A stretch of 64,000 bases of DNA from NCBI GenBank assembly GCA_964519835.1, contig CAZFLD010000002.1, positions 81,746 to 145,745 of the forward strand, read 5' to 3'. The stretch is from CAZFLD01 sp964519835 (lineage in GTDB: Bacteria; Spirochaetota; Spirochaetia; DSM-27196; CAZFLD01). Positions within the stretch are counted from its first letter, which is position 1. The number at the start of each line of letters is the position of its first letter. A program made the translations under genes and the position numbers. Of the stretch, positions 25,937-33,063 are shown in pieces. Under the pieces are notes generated by a model that saw only the letters and a program-made list of their open reading frames with translations, did no database searches and was not told where the DNA came from.

Positions 25937-27343
25937 ATGCCTTCGGAACTTGCCGATCTCTTTTACCTCATAGCGGCCGTGCTTTTTGTGCTCGGCCTAA
26001 AGGGTCTCTCACATCCTCGCAGTGCGGTGCGGGGCAACCTCCTTGGCGCCATTGGCATGCTGGTTGCAATTGTTGTCACCCTGGTTGTGCAAGTCGGGCT
26101 TCCATGGGAGCTGATTGTCCTGGGCATCGGCATCGGGTCGGTCTTCGGGGCGATTCTCGCGCTTCGCATTCAGATGACGGCGATGCCGCAGCTTGTCGGC
26201 CTCTACAACGGCTTCGGCGGCGCCGCCTCGGTTCTGGTGGCGGGCGCGGTGCTCATTCAGGCGGCATCGATGCTTGGAACACTCGGAGGCCCCTCCGGCC
26301 TACCGCTCCAAGAGCTGATCGCCACTGCCGCCTCCGGGCTAATCGGCGCAGTCACCTTTTTCGGGAGCCTTATTGCGTTTGGAAAACTGCAAGGAATCGT
26401 CACCGAAAAACCTGTCCGCTACAAAGGCGAGCAGGTCGTCAAGATTCTTCTCCTTGGAGGCTCAATTGCCGCGGCCGTCGTTTTGGTGATTGACCCCGAG
26501 CTAACCTACCTATACTGGGTCCTCGCGGGGGTCGCCTCGATCCTCGGCCTATTCCTGGTTATTCCAATCGGCGGCGCGGATATGCCGATAGTAATCGCCC
26601 TGTTGAACTCTTACTCCGGCTTGGCCGCCGCGGCAACCGGATTTGTCCTTTCGAACTCGGTGCTGATCATCTCCGGCTCGTTGGTCGGTGCCTCGGGGAT
26701 TATCCTCACACGGATAATGTGCAAGGCTATGAATCGATCGTTGGCGAATGTCCTGTTCGGCGGCGTCGGCGCCGTTGTGGAAGGCGCCGCGTCCGACGAC
26801 ATCTACGCGGGCAAGGTCAAGTCCACCTCCGCTGAAGAGGTCGCGATGATCCTAAAAGGCGCCCAGCGTGTCGTAATCGTGCCGGGCTACGGCATGGCCG
26901 TCGCGCGAGCTCAGACGGCCGTCCGGTTGATGTCCGAGGCGCTCGAGAGAGACGGTATAGAGGTGGAGTTCGGCATCCATCCGGTTGCAGGCCGCATGCC
27001 GGGGCATATGAATGTTCTCTTGGCTGAGGAGAATATCTCGTACGACAAACTACGCGAGATGGATCAGATCAACCCAAGCTTTCCCAACACCGACGTTGCG
27101 ATCGTCCTCGGCGCCAACGATGTTGTGAATCCCTCGGCGCGCGAGGCCACCGGGAGCCCGATATCCGGCATGCCGATTCTCGATGTCGACAAGGCCCGGA
27201 CGGTTGTGGTCATCAAGCGAAGCATGAGCCCCGGTTTCGCGGGAATCCCCAATCCGCTTTTTGCCGCCGACAACACGCTGATGTACTTCGGAGACGGAAA
27301 GGTGGCGATGGAGGGCCTGGTCACGGCCTACAAGGACGCGTAG
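25937..27343 (+). CDS. pntB: NAD(P) transhydrogenase subunit beta
   Basis: 468 aa. The N-terminal half has about eight membrane segments and the C-terminal half is the NADP(H)-binding domain. Markers are LYNGFGGAASVLVAGAVL, IALLNSYSGLAAAATGF, VIVPGYGMAVARAQ (the inverted Rossmann glycine motif), EFGIHPVAGRMPGHMNVLLAE, VAIVLGANDVVNPSA and NTLMYFGDGK. Length and order are standard for PntB. The gene ends the pnt operon, 22 bp before the convergent HD-GYP gene, with no obvious terminator between. Confidence 0.96.
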   Translation: MPSELADLFYLIAAVLFVLGLKGLSHPRSAVRGNLLGAIGMLVAIVVTLVVQVGLPWELIVLGIGIGSVFGAILALRIQMTAMPQLVGLYNGFGGAASVLVAGAVLIQAASMLGTLGGPSGLPLQELIATAASGLIGAVTFFGSLIAFGKLQGIVTEKPVRYKGEQVVKILLLGGSIAAAVVLVIDPELTYLYWVLAGVASILGLFLVIPIGGADMPIVIALLNSYSGLAAAATGFVLSNSVLIISGSLVGASGIILTRIMCKAMNRSLANVLFGGVGAVVEGAASDDIYAGKVKSTSAEEVAMILKGAQRVVIVPGYGMAVARAQTAVRLMSEALERDGIEVEFGIHPVAGRMPGHMNVLLAEENISYDKLREMDQINPSFPNTDVAIVLGANDVVNPSAREATGSPISGMPILDVDKARTVVVIKRSMSPGFAGIPNPLFAADNTLMYFGDGKVAMEGLVTAYKDA

Positions 27344-27365
27344 AAACCGACCGGCGGCGGCGAGC

Positions 27366-28598
27366 TTAATTGTCTTTGTACCGGTTGGCGATTGTTTTGA
27401 TGTTGGGAAGAACTTCAAAAAAGACTTCGAGGAGCTCGGGATCAAACTGCGTGCCTGAGGCATGCCGCATCTCCTCGAGCACCTCCTCTTCGGTCCAGGC
27501 CTCTTTGTAAACACGTTTGCTACTTAGAGCATCGTAGACGTCCGCAAGAGCAACTATTCGGCCAAACAGGGGAATTTCGGTTCCTTGCTTGCCGACAGCC
27601 TTTCCGTTGCCGTCCTCCTGCAGCGGCTCTCCGGTTTCCACGTCGATGTGGCCGGGGTAGCCGTTGCCGTCCCACCGCTCATGATGGTTTAGGGCGACAA
27701 TTCCGGCCATTTCGTCGAACTCCGACTGAACATCGAGGAACAATCGGCCGCCCTTCCAGGTATGAGACTTCATGATCTCGTATTCGTCGTCGGTGAACCG
27801 CGCCGGCTTTTTGAGGATAGTGTCGGAAATAGCTACCTTGCCGACGTCGTGAAGCATAGCGGACATACGGAGCAGGTCGCGATTTCGTTCGATCTGCTTG
27901 GCGGGTAGGCCTACGCGATTTGCCCAGCGCTCGTAGATTTCCACCGCATAGCCGGCAACCCGGTTTACGTGTGGTCCGGTTTCCTTTGGGTCACGAAGCT
28001 CGGCCATGCTTATCATCCGTAACAAGATGGCGCGGGTCATTTGCGCCCGCTGGAGCGCGACGGTGGCGTTTTGAGCGAAGTGCGAAACGACAAGCTCATC
28101 TTCGGCGTCAAAGGGAATGACGTTACCGTCGTCGTCCATGGCGTTGATGACCTGAATAACGCCGAGTATTTCGCCGGTGTTTGTCTGGAGCGGCGAGGTG
28201 AGCATGGAGCGAGTCGTGTACCCCGAGGCCTTGTCGGTCTCCTTGTTGAAACCGTAGGGAGCCTCTTCCGGGATGTTGTAGCAGTCCGGAATGTTCACCG
28301 GTTCCGCGGTGACGGCGGTGTATCCGGCGATCGATCTCTCGTTTATCGGGAAGGAGAAGATGTTGTAGATCAACTTCTGCCCCGGCGGGAGATCCGCCTG
28401 CATGGTGTCGTTTTGCGCGTAACTGATGACCAGCTCATCTCCCCGTGTCCGGTAGATTGAGCCCGCATCCGCATTTACAATGCGGCGCGCCTCTCGCAGG
28501 ATGCGCTCGAGAAGTATATCCAGGTCTTGTATTTGATTGAGTTCAGAATCGAGGGAGATGACCTCCCGTAGTTTTCGGTCTTCGCTGCTGGTGCTCAT
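27366..28598 (-). CDS. GAF/HD-GYP domain protein, probable c-di-GMP phosphodiesterase
   Basis: 410 aa from ATG 28598. An N-terminal GAF sensor (NADAGSIYRTRGDELVISYA, SPLQTNTGEILGVIQVINA) spans about residues 20-185. It is followed by an HD-GYP domain with MLHDVGKVAI (catalytic HD), LNHHERWDGNGYPG (HHE...GYP) and ALADVYDALSSKRVYK. HD-GYP proteins hydrolyse c-di-GMP (some also cGAMP) to GMP or pGpG. All metal and GYP residues are present, so activity is likely. No membrane segment is visible, so the GAF ligand should be cytosolic. The gene stands alone between pntB (convergent) and the rpmB terminator. Confidence 0.92.
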   Translation of the reverse strand: MSTSSEDRKLREVISLDSELNQIQDLDILLERILREARRIVNADAGSIYRTRGDELVISYAQNDTMQADLPPGQKLIYNIFSFPINERSIAGYTAVTAEPVNIPDCYNIPEEAPYGFNKETDKASGYTTRSMLTSPLQTNTGEILGVIQVINAMDDDGNVIPFDAEDELVVSHFAQNATVALQRAQMTRAILLRMISMAELRDPKETGPHVNRVAGYAVEIYERWANRVGLPAKQIERNRDLLRMSAMLHDVGKVAISDTILKKPARFTDDEYEIMKSHTWKGGRLFLDVQSEFDEMAGIVALNHHERWDGNGYPGHIDVETGEPLQEDGNGKAVGKQGTEIPLFGRIVALADVYDALSSKRVYKEAWTEEEVLEEMRHASGTQFDPELLEVFFEVLPNIKTIANRYKDN

Positions 28599-28723
28599 AT
28601 GTAAAACAAGGCGCAACCACGACCCGGTGCGCTTACCCTTAATATCGGACTAATGATAAGGCCATGTGAAGCGAAAATCCATGGTTATTCACAAGAGAGT
28701 GGAGAGAGTTGCGTTTTTGAACC

Positions 28724-28742
28724 AAAAAGGCCGGTAACCGGC
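28724..28742 (-). terminator. Intrinsic terminator of rpmG-rpmB
   Basis: Read leftward, GCCGG-TTA-CCGGC is followed at once by CTTTTT, 7 nt after the rpmB stop. The stem is short but G/C-pure and the T-tract is correctly placed. Confidence 0.65.
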
Positions 28743-28748
28743 GAACGG

Positions 28749-28988
28749 CTAAATGACGTCCTTGATCTTGAGGCCGCTTTTTTTGAGGTACGCGATCAAG
28801 CCGATCTTCGTAATGGTTCGAAGAGCGTAGGCCGAGACCCGAATACGCACCGTGCGGTCGAGCTCCGGCACGTAGATCCGTTTTTTGTGAAGGTTCGGGG
28901 CCTGCTTCATGCGCGTCTTGTTGTGCGCATGCGAAACATTATTACCGGCGAGAACGCGCTTTCCTGAGATCTTGCACTGTCGAGGCAT
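28749..28988 (-). CDS. rpmB: 50S ribosomal protein L28
   Basis: 79 aa. The sequence has the L28 pattern CKISGKRVLAGNNVSHAHNK, then VSAYALRTITKIGLIAYLK. The family zinc-type Cys pairs are not present: only one Cys, near residue 5, so this is a Cys-minus form. It starts 10 nt after the rpmG stop on the same strand and is followed by an intrinsic terminator. This ribosomal pair is co-transcribed from the promoter at 29205-29233. Confidence 0.96.
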   Translation of the reverse strand: MPRQCKISGKRVLAGNNVSHAHNKTRMKQAPNLHKKRIYVPELDRTVRIRVSAYALRTITKIGLIAYLKKSGLKIKDVI

Positions 28989-28998
28989 TTCCGGACTC

Positions 28999-29169
28999 CT
29001 AGACCTTACCCGATTCCTTGTAGAGCACGTGCTTACGTACGACCGGGTCGTACTTCATAAGCTCCATCTTGTCCGGGGTGTTCTTCTTGTTTTTTGTCGT
29101 GTAATAGCAATGGGGGCTCTCGGAGCTCTTTAATCGAACTCGAACTAGATTCCCTTTTTTCTTGGCCAT
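28999..29169 (-). CDS. rpmG: 50S ribosomal protein L33
   Basis: 56 aa. The N-terminus MAKKKGNLVRVRLKSSE, the central CYYTTKNKKNTPDKMELMKY and DPVVRKHVLYKESG match L33 along its full length. It has only one Cys, so it is the zinc-independent (C-minus) type. The ATG at 29169 has AGGAG about 6 nt upstream. It heads the rpmG-rpmB unit. Confidence 0.97.
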   Translation of the reverse strand: MAKKKGNLVRVRLKSSESPHCYYTTKNKKNTPDKMELMKYDPVVRKHVLYKESGKV

Positions 29170-29204
29170 GGCCAGCTCCTGATCAAATACCGATGAACCA
29201 ACAC

Positions 29205-29233
29205 TATATAACGGCTTTCGGTGGGCTGGTCAA
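29205..29233 (-). promoter_or_regulatory. Sigma-70 type promoter for rpmG-rpmB
   Basis: On the minus strand TTGACC (29233-29228) is followed 17 bp later by TATATA (29210-29205). The start of rpmG lies 35 nt downstream with an AGGAG Shine-Dalgarno. The rest of the 177-bp gap to yidD shows nothing else I can identify. Confidence 0.7.
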
Positions 29234-29346
29234 GTCCGCTTCGGCGGGAACGGTAGCGATGAGTTGGGCACGTCGTGGGTCCTCGTTTCGCCGCGGGTCC
29301 GATGGTGCCCGCCGCAGATCCACGGCACTTGTCGCCGACACGCCGG

Positions 29347-29670
29347 CTACGATCTGCGGCGCCAGAATCGCCTGTAGCCGCGGCCCACCTCCGCGAATGA
29401 AAACCGCTCCGGTACCGGGTCATCGCCACCGGTGTACAGGCCCCCGGCGCAGCGGAAAACCCGCGCGAGACCCAACACCAGTCCGCGCAGGAGGCCAAAG
29501 CGTTCGATCGATCCTTGCATATAGCGGGAGCAGCTCGGTTCGTAGATACAGCTGCCCGGCAGTATGGGAGACACCAATCCCCGATACAAAATGATGGGGA
29601 ACACGAGCAGTTTGCGAAAAGCCCAGACAGTCTTGTGTGCCGCGATGCGGAGGAATTGATACACCCTCAC
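29347..29670 (-). CDS. yidD: Membrane protein insertion efficiency factor YidD
   Basis: About 107 aa from GTG 29670; GTG 29664 is also possible and no Shine-Dalgarno decides. The signature LVFPIILYRGLVSPILPGSCIYEPSCSRYMQGSIERFG is clear when read in two parts: the amphipathic start and the CxYxPSCSxY core. GLARVFRCAGGLYTGGDDPVP follows, including the third conserved Cys. YidD is a small inner-face protein that assists YidC-dependent insertion. It usually sits between rnpA and yidC. Here it is next to rpmG and has no yidC neighbour. The N-terminal ~20 residues before the conserved core are unusual for the family. Confidence 0.88.
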   Translation of the reverse strand: MRVYQFLRIAAHKTVWAFRKLLVFPIILYRGLVSPILPGSCIYEPSCSRYMQGSIERFGLLRGLVLGLARVFRCAGGLYTGGDDPVPERFSFAEVGRGYRRFWRRRS

Positions 29671-29741
29671 GGTCCACAAGGTAGCGACGTGCTGATGATA
29701 GGTCGAGCCCGCGGAGAGAGTTTGGCCAAACCCGCCACGAT

Positions 29742-29771
29742 TTGCATAAATATCCGATTTTGTTGTATAGT
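29742..29771 (+). promoter_or_regulatory. Sigma-70 type promoter for the DUF4914 gene
   Basis: TTGCAT (29742-29747) and TATAGT (29766-29771), 18 bp apart, lie in an A/T-rich patch. The ATG at 29824 follows with AGGAG 7 nt before it, giving a conventional leader of about 45 nt. Confidence 0.6.
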
Positions 29772-29823
29772 TAATCAGTTTCCGGCAATCCCTTTTCGAC
29801 GGCAACCACATATAGGAGATCAC

Positions 29824-31749
29824 ATGGACAAGCCAACTGTGGCGCGGATGTCACTACCGAGCGAGCTGCGCGACGTCATCCAACAGGTAGAGATCATCGT
29901 TCCGGAGAGCAGGTCACAACTCCTCGACATAACCTTCGGCGGCGAGGCGGACCTGTTCGAGGTCGCGTACGAGGTTCCGGGTCGGGGACGGGTGGTCGAG
30001 GCGACGGTTGCCCGGTGCAAAAATGGGGCGGCGGTGAACTACGTCGAACCGTACATGCGTCGGCGCGATCCCGAGGCCATGCTTATTGCTGATCAGCTCC
30101 CGACGGACAAAACTCGCTACCGGGACCGTTTTGGCCATGACTTCAGCTCGGTGCGAGACGAAACCTTTGCGTGGTTTGCGTCCCAGGACCAGCTTATTCT
30201 GCTGCCGTTTATGGCGGGAGATAAGCGCCACGGCTACCCGGCCGCCCTCGTGGCGCCGGCAAACGCGGGCTTTTTTGTTACCGGGCTGGCCGATCTTCAG
30301 GGCTTTATTCCGCGAGACGAGCTCCCTGCAAACTTCTCACCGGTCTCGCTCCTGTATCTCGCGCCGCCTTTTCGACACACCCACTTCTCCGGTAAACAAG
30401 TCGTGGTGCACAACCGCTCGGAAACGATGCACGAGTTGTTTTGCTACAACCTCTATCCGGGTCCGAGCGCCAAAAAGGGCGTCTACGGTGTCCTTCTCAC
30501 CCGTGGAGAGAACGAGGGCTGGCTCACGCTCCACAGTTCCGCGGTGCGTTTGGTAACACCCTACGACAACGAGTTTGTCATCCTGCACGAGGGCGCGAGC
30601 GGAGGAGGCAAGAGCGAGATGACCCAGGAGATTCATCGTGAGCCGGACGGGCGGATTCTTGTTGGTGAGAACACGGTCACGGGGGAGCCCTACTATATCG
30701 AGCTGTCGGATACCTGCGAGCTCCACCCGGTGACGGACGACATGTCCTTGGCGCATCCCGACCTACGCAACTACAGCGGCAAGATCGTAATTGAGGATGC
30801 CGAAGCCGGGTGGTTTCTCCGTGTCGATCACTTGGACGAGTACGGAAAAGAGCCGTCGTTAGAGAAGCTCACCATCGATCCGCCCGAGCCACTTATATTC
30901 CTCAACATCGACGGAAAGCCCGGCAGCACGGCGCTTGTGTGGGAGCACACAATGGACGAGCCCGACAAGCCCTGCCCGAACCCTCGGGTGATTATGCCCC
31001 GTCACTTTGTGCCCCGAATCGTCGACGGGTCCGTCGAGTTGGACGTGCGAAGCTTTGGCGTGCGTACGCCTCCCTGTACGCGCGAGAAACCCAACTACGG
31101 CATTATCGGCATGCTTCACATATTGAACCCCGCCCTGGCGTGGATCTGGCGTCTTGTGGCACCCCGTGGCCACTCGAACCCCAGCATCGTTACAACCGAG
31201 GGCCTTTCGAGCGAGGGTGTCGGTTCGTACTGGCCCTTTGCCACGGGCAAGATGGTTCGCCACGCGAATCTTCTACTCCGGCAGATCATCGATCACCCCC
31301 GTACGCGCTATGTGCTTATTCCCAACCAGCACGTGGGAGCGTACCGAGTCGGTTTTAAGCCCGAGTGGATCGCCCGCGAGTACATTGCGCGGCGGGGAAG
31401 CGTGCGATTTAAGCCGGGTAAACTGCATGCGGCACGGTGCCCGCTGCTGGGCTACACCCTACCCGGCCTTCGCGTCGAGGGACAGCAGATGCCCCGGGGC
31501 CTCTTGGCGGTCCACGACCAATTGGAAGTAGGCTACGACGGGTACGACGGCGGTGCCGAGATTCTCGGGCGGTTCTTCAAGACCGAACTGGAGAAGTTCC
31601 TGACGGCGGACCTGGACCCGCTTGGGAGAAGGATCATCGAGCTTTGCATGGACGATGCGGACGTGGAAGCCTACGAGGAAGCAACGTATCGCGAAATCAT
31701 GTCGGGGAACGAAAAAACCGACCACCTCAACTTCGAGGCGATACGCTAA
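29824..31749 (+). CDS. DUF4914 family protein, PEP-carboxykinase-like P-loop ATPase
   Basis: 641 aa. A P-loop of PEPCK/HPr-kinase type, HEGASGGGKSEMTQEI (about 254-269), sits mid-protein. It is followed by acidic and aromatic blocks (LSDTCELHPVTDDMSLAHP, PLIFLNIDGKPGSTALVW) and PNQHVGAYRVGFKPEWIARE. This matches DUF4914, a family found in spirochaetes and a few other phyla and distantly related to ATP-dependent PEP carboxykinase. The reaction is unknown. It is cytoplasmic, with no membrane segment. ATG 29824 has AGGAG upstream and its own promoter. The 3' end overlaps the convergent plsC-like gene by 23 bp. Confidence 0.82.
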   Translation: MDKPTVARMSLPSELRDVIQQVEIIVPESRSQLLDITFGGEADLFEVAYEVPGRGRVVEATVARCKNGAAVNYVEPYMRRRDPEAMLIADQLPTDKTRYRDRFGHDFSSVRDETFAWFASQDQLILLPFMAGDKRHGYPAALVAPANAGFFVTGLADLQGFIPRDELPANFSPVSLLYLAPPFRHTHFSGKQVVVHNRSETMHELFCYNLYPGPSAKKGVYGVLLTRGENEGWLTLHSSAVRLVTPYDNEFVILHEGASGGGKSEMTQEIHREPDGRILVGENTVTGEPYYIELSDTCELHPVTDDMSLAHPDLRNYSGKIVIEDAEAGWFLRVDHLDEYGKEPSLEKLTIDPPEPLIFLNIDGKPGSTALVWEHTMDEPDKPCPNPRVIMPRHFVPRIVDGSVELDVRSFGVRTPPCTREKPNYGIIGMLHILNPALAWIWRLVAPRGHSNPSIVTTEGLSSEGVGSYWPFATGKMVRHANLLLRQIIDHPRTRYVLIPNQHVGAYRVGFKPEWIAREYIARRGSVRFKPGKLHAARCPLLGYTLPGLRVEGQQMPRGLLAVHDQLEVGYDGYDGGAEILGRFFKTELEKFLTADLDPLGRRIIELCMDDADVEAYEEATYREIMSGNEKTDHLNFEAIR

Positions 31750-32989
31750 GACCGCGCTCGGCAGCAAACAGAGGCTTTCCGGCCAAATAACGCATAGCAA
31801 GAAACCACTTGTACATGGACAGGCGGTGGTCGGTAAACGAAAAACGATACAAGAGCCCGCCCGAATAGAACTCCATTCGCTCGTTCTGCTGAACGTTGAG
31901 ACCGTCGAGATCGGACAGGAAAAACGATATCTCGCGGGCTTTGACAATCGGTTCGACCACAAGTCGGTCGGCAAAGAGATGGAGCCGACCGTAGTGGAAC
32001 CGCTCGAGAGGCCGGCTCTTGAAGCCGGTCTCTACAAGTGCATGACCTTCGGCCATAAACGGCTTCGTGCGCGGTCCCGCCTGATAGGAGTCCAGAGCCC
32101 GGGCCAGCGCCTCGACTTGCCGCACGTTCCACTCTTTTACGGTGGCAAAGCCCGGCGTCGCCGGTCGAAACCGCCCGCGGTAGCCATACTCCACCTGCAT
32201 CCCACATGCGGTGCAGGAGAGGCTGTTGCGGTGCGACACCAGTGCGTCAAAGCGCTTGCACTCCGGGCAGTAAAACAGCGCGCGTTCGATCCGCTCGGCC
32301 CTCCTGCGGCCGACGTACGGACGATTGACCTTCGCCTGATATTCGTACTCGTCGTGAGACAGCTTCTCGGAAATCACACGATGGATTTCCTCGATTGGTA
32401 TGGAGCGTAGATCAGGCCCGTCAAAGACCTTGTGAAATTCGATGTGGATTTCACCTCGCCTCCAGCCCCGCCCCCATCGCGGAGCGGCAAAAAACGCTCC
32501 CTTTACCACTGCAATCACAACCGGAATTTTGAGGAGCCGCGCAAGCTTGGCGGTGGAGTAATAGACCGGCAGCGGCGTGCCGTCCCAGCTGTTTTGCCCC
32601 TCCGGAAAAATCCCAATGACGCCTCCTTGGTCCTTCACTCGCATGATCGATCGCACCGCATCAAAATCGGACATCACTTTGGTCTTGGGGATGGCGCCGA
32701 TAAGCGAAAGCGCAAAGCTCACGATACGGGATCTAAACTGGGCGTCAGCCACCACAAATTGGATTGGGTGCGGAACACGGTAGCTGATAAAAAAGGGATC
32801 TAGGTGGCTGCGGTGACAGGCAAGTATCAGATACGGGGGCTTGAGACGGCGGAGAAAGTCGGTGTTCTCCCCCACGAGGTCAAAGCGACTCGTGAATACG
32901 GGCGCAATAACGGTTCGAAGCACCCGATGAACGCTTCGAAAGACACGTGGGGTTTTTTGGATGTGGCGTTTACGTGAGGGAGTGTTCAT
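31727..32989 (-). CDS. 1-acyl-sn-glycerol-3-phosphate acyltransferase fused to a zinc ribbon
   Basis: 420 aa from ATG 32989. The PlsC acyltransferase domain has the HX4D motif H59-D64 (ACHRSHLDPFF), then IFPEGQNSWDG and IPVVIAVVKGAFFAAPRWGRG, and spans about residues 20-220. It transfers an acyl group to lysophosphatidate in phospholipid synthesis. An unusual C-terminal part (about 245-420) opens with a zinc ribbon CPEC...CTAC and ends in a beta-rich domain (GRLHLFADRLVVEPIVKAREISFF). The family is normally about 200-260 aa, so the second half is an added module. No Shine-Dalgarno precedes the start. The gene is divergent from lnt. Confidence 0.85.
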   Translation of the reverse strand: MNTPSRKRHIQKTPRVFRSVHRVLRTVIAPVFTSRFDLVGENTDFLRRLKPPYLILACHRSHLDPFFISYRVPHPIQFVVADAQFRSRIVSFALSLIGAIPKTKVMSDFDAVRSIMRVKDQGGVIGIFPEGQNSWDGTPLPVYYSTAKLARLLKIPVVIAVVKGAFFAAPRWGRGWRRGEIHIEFHKVFDGPDLRSIPIEEIHRVISEKLSHDEYEYQAKVNRPYVGRRRAERIERALFYCPECKRFDALVSHRNSLSCTACGMQVEYGYRGRFRPATPGFATVKEWNVRQVEALARALDSYQAGPRTKPFMAEGHALVETGFKSRPLERFHYGRLHLFADRLVVEPIVKAREISFFLSDLDGLNVQQNERMEFYSGGLLYRFSFTDHRLSMYKWFLAMRYLAGKPLFAAERGLSVSPRS

Positions 32990-33051
32990 GATTTGTTCCG
33001 TTCGACCCGGAGAAAGTACCACGACTTTTCCTAAAAAGGCGATGTGTCGGC

Positions 33052-33057
33052 TATACT
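33052..33057 (+). promoter_or_regulatory. -10 element of lnt, 6 nt before the start codon
   Basis: TATACT is followed by GCCGCC and ATG 33064. No Shine-Dalgarno is present and no good -35 is seen at 16-18 bp. A leaderless transcript is inferred. Confidence 0.4.
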
Positions 33058-33063
33058 GCCGCC

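Noticed and set aside
29515..29823. N-terminal extension of the DUF4914 gene back to 29515
   Set aside because: It overlaps yidD on the other strand and the promoter at 29742-29771. ATG 29824 has AGGAG and matches the family N-terminus.
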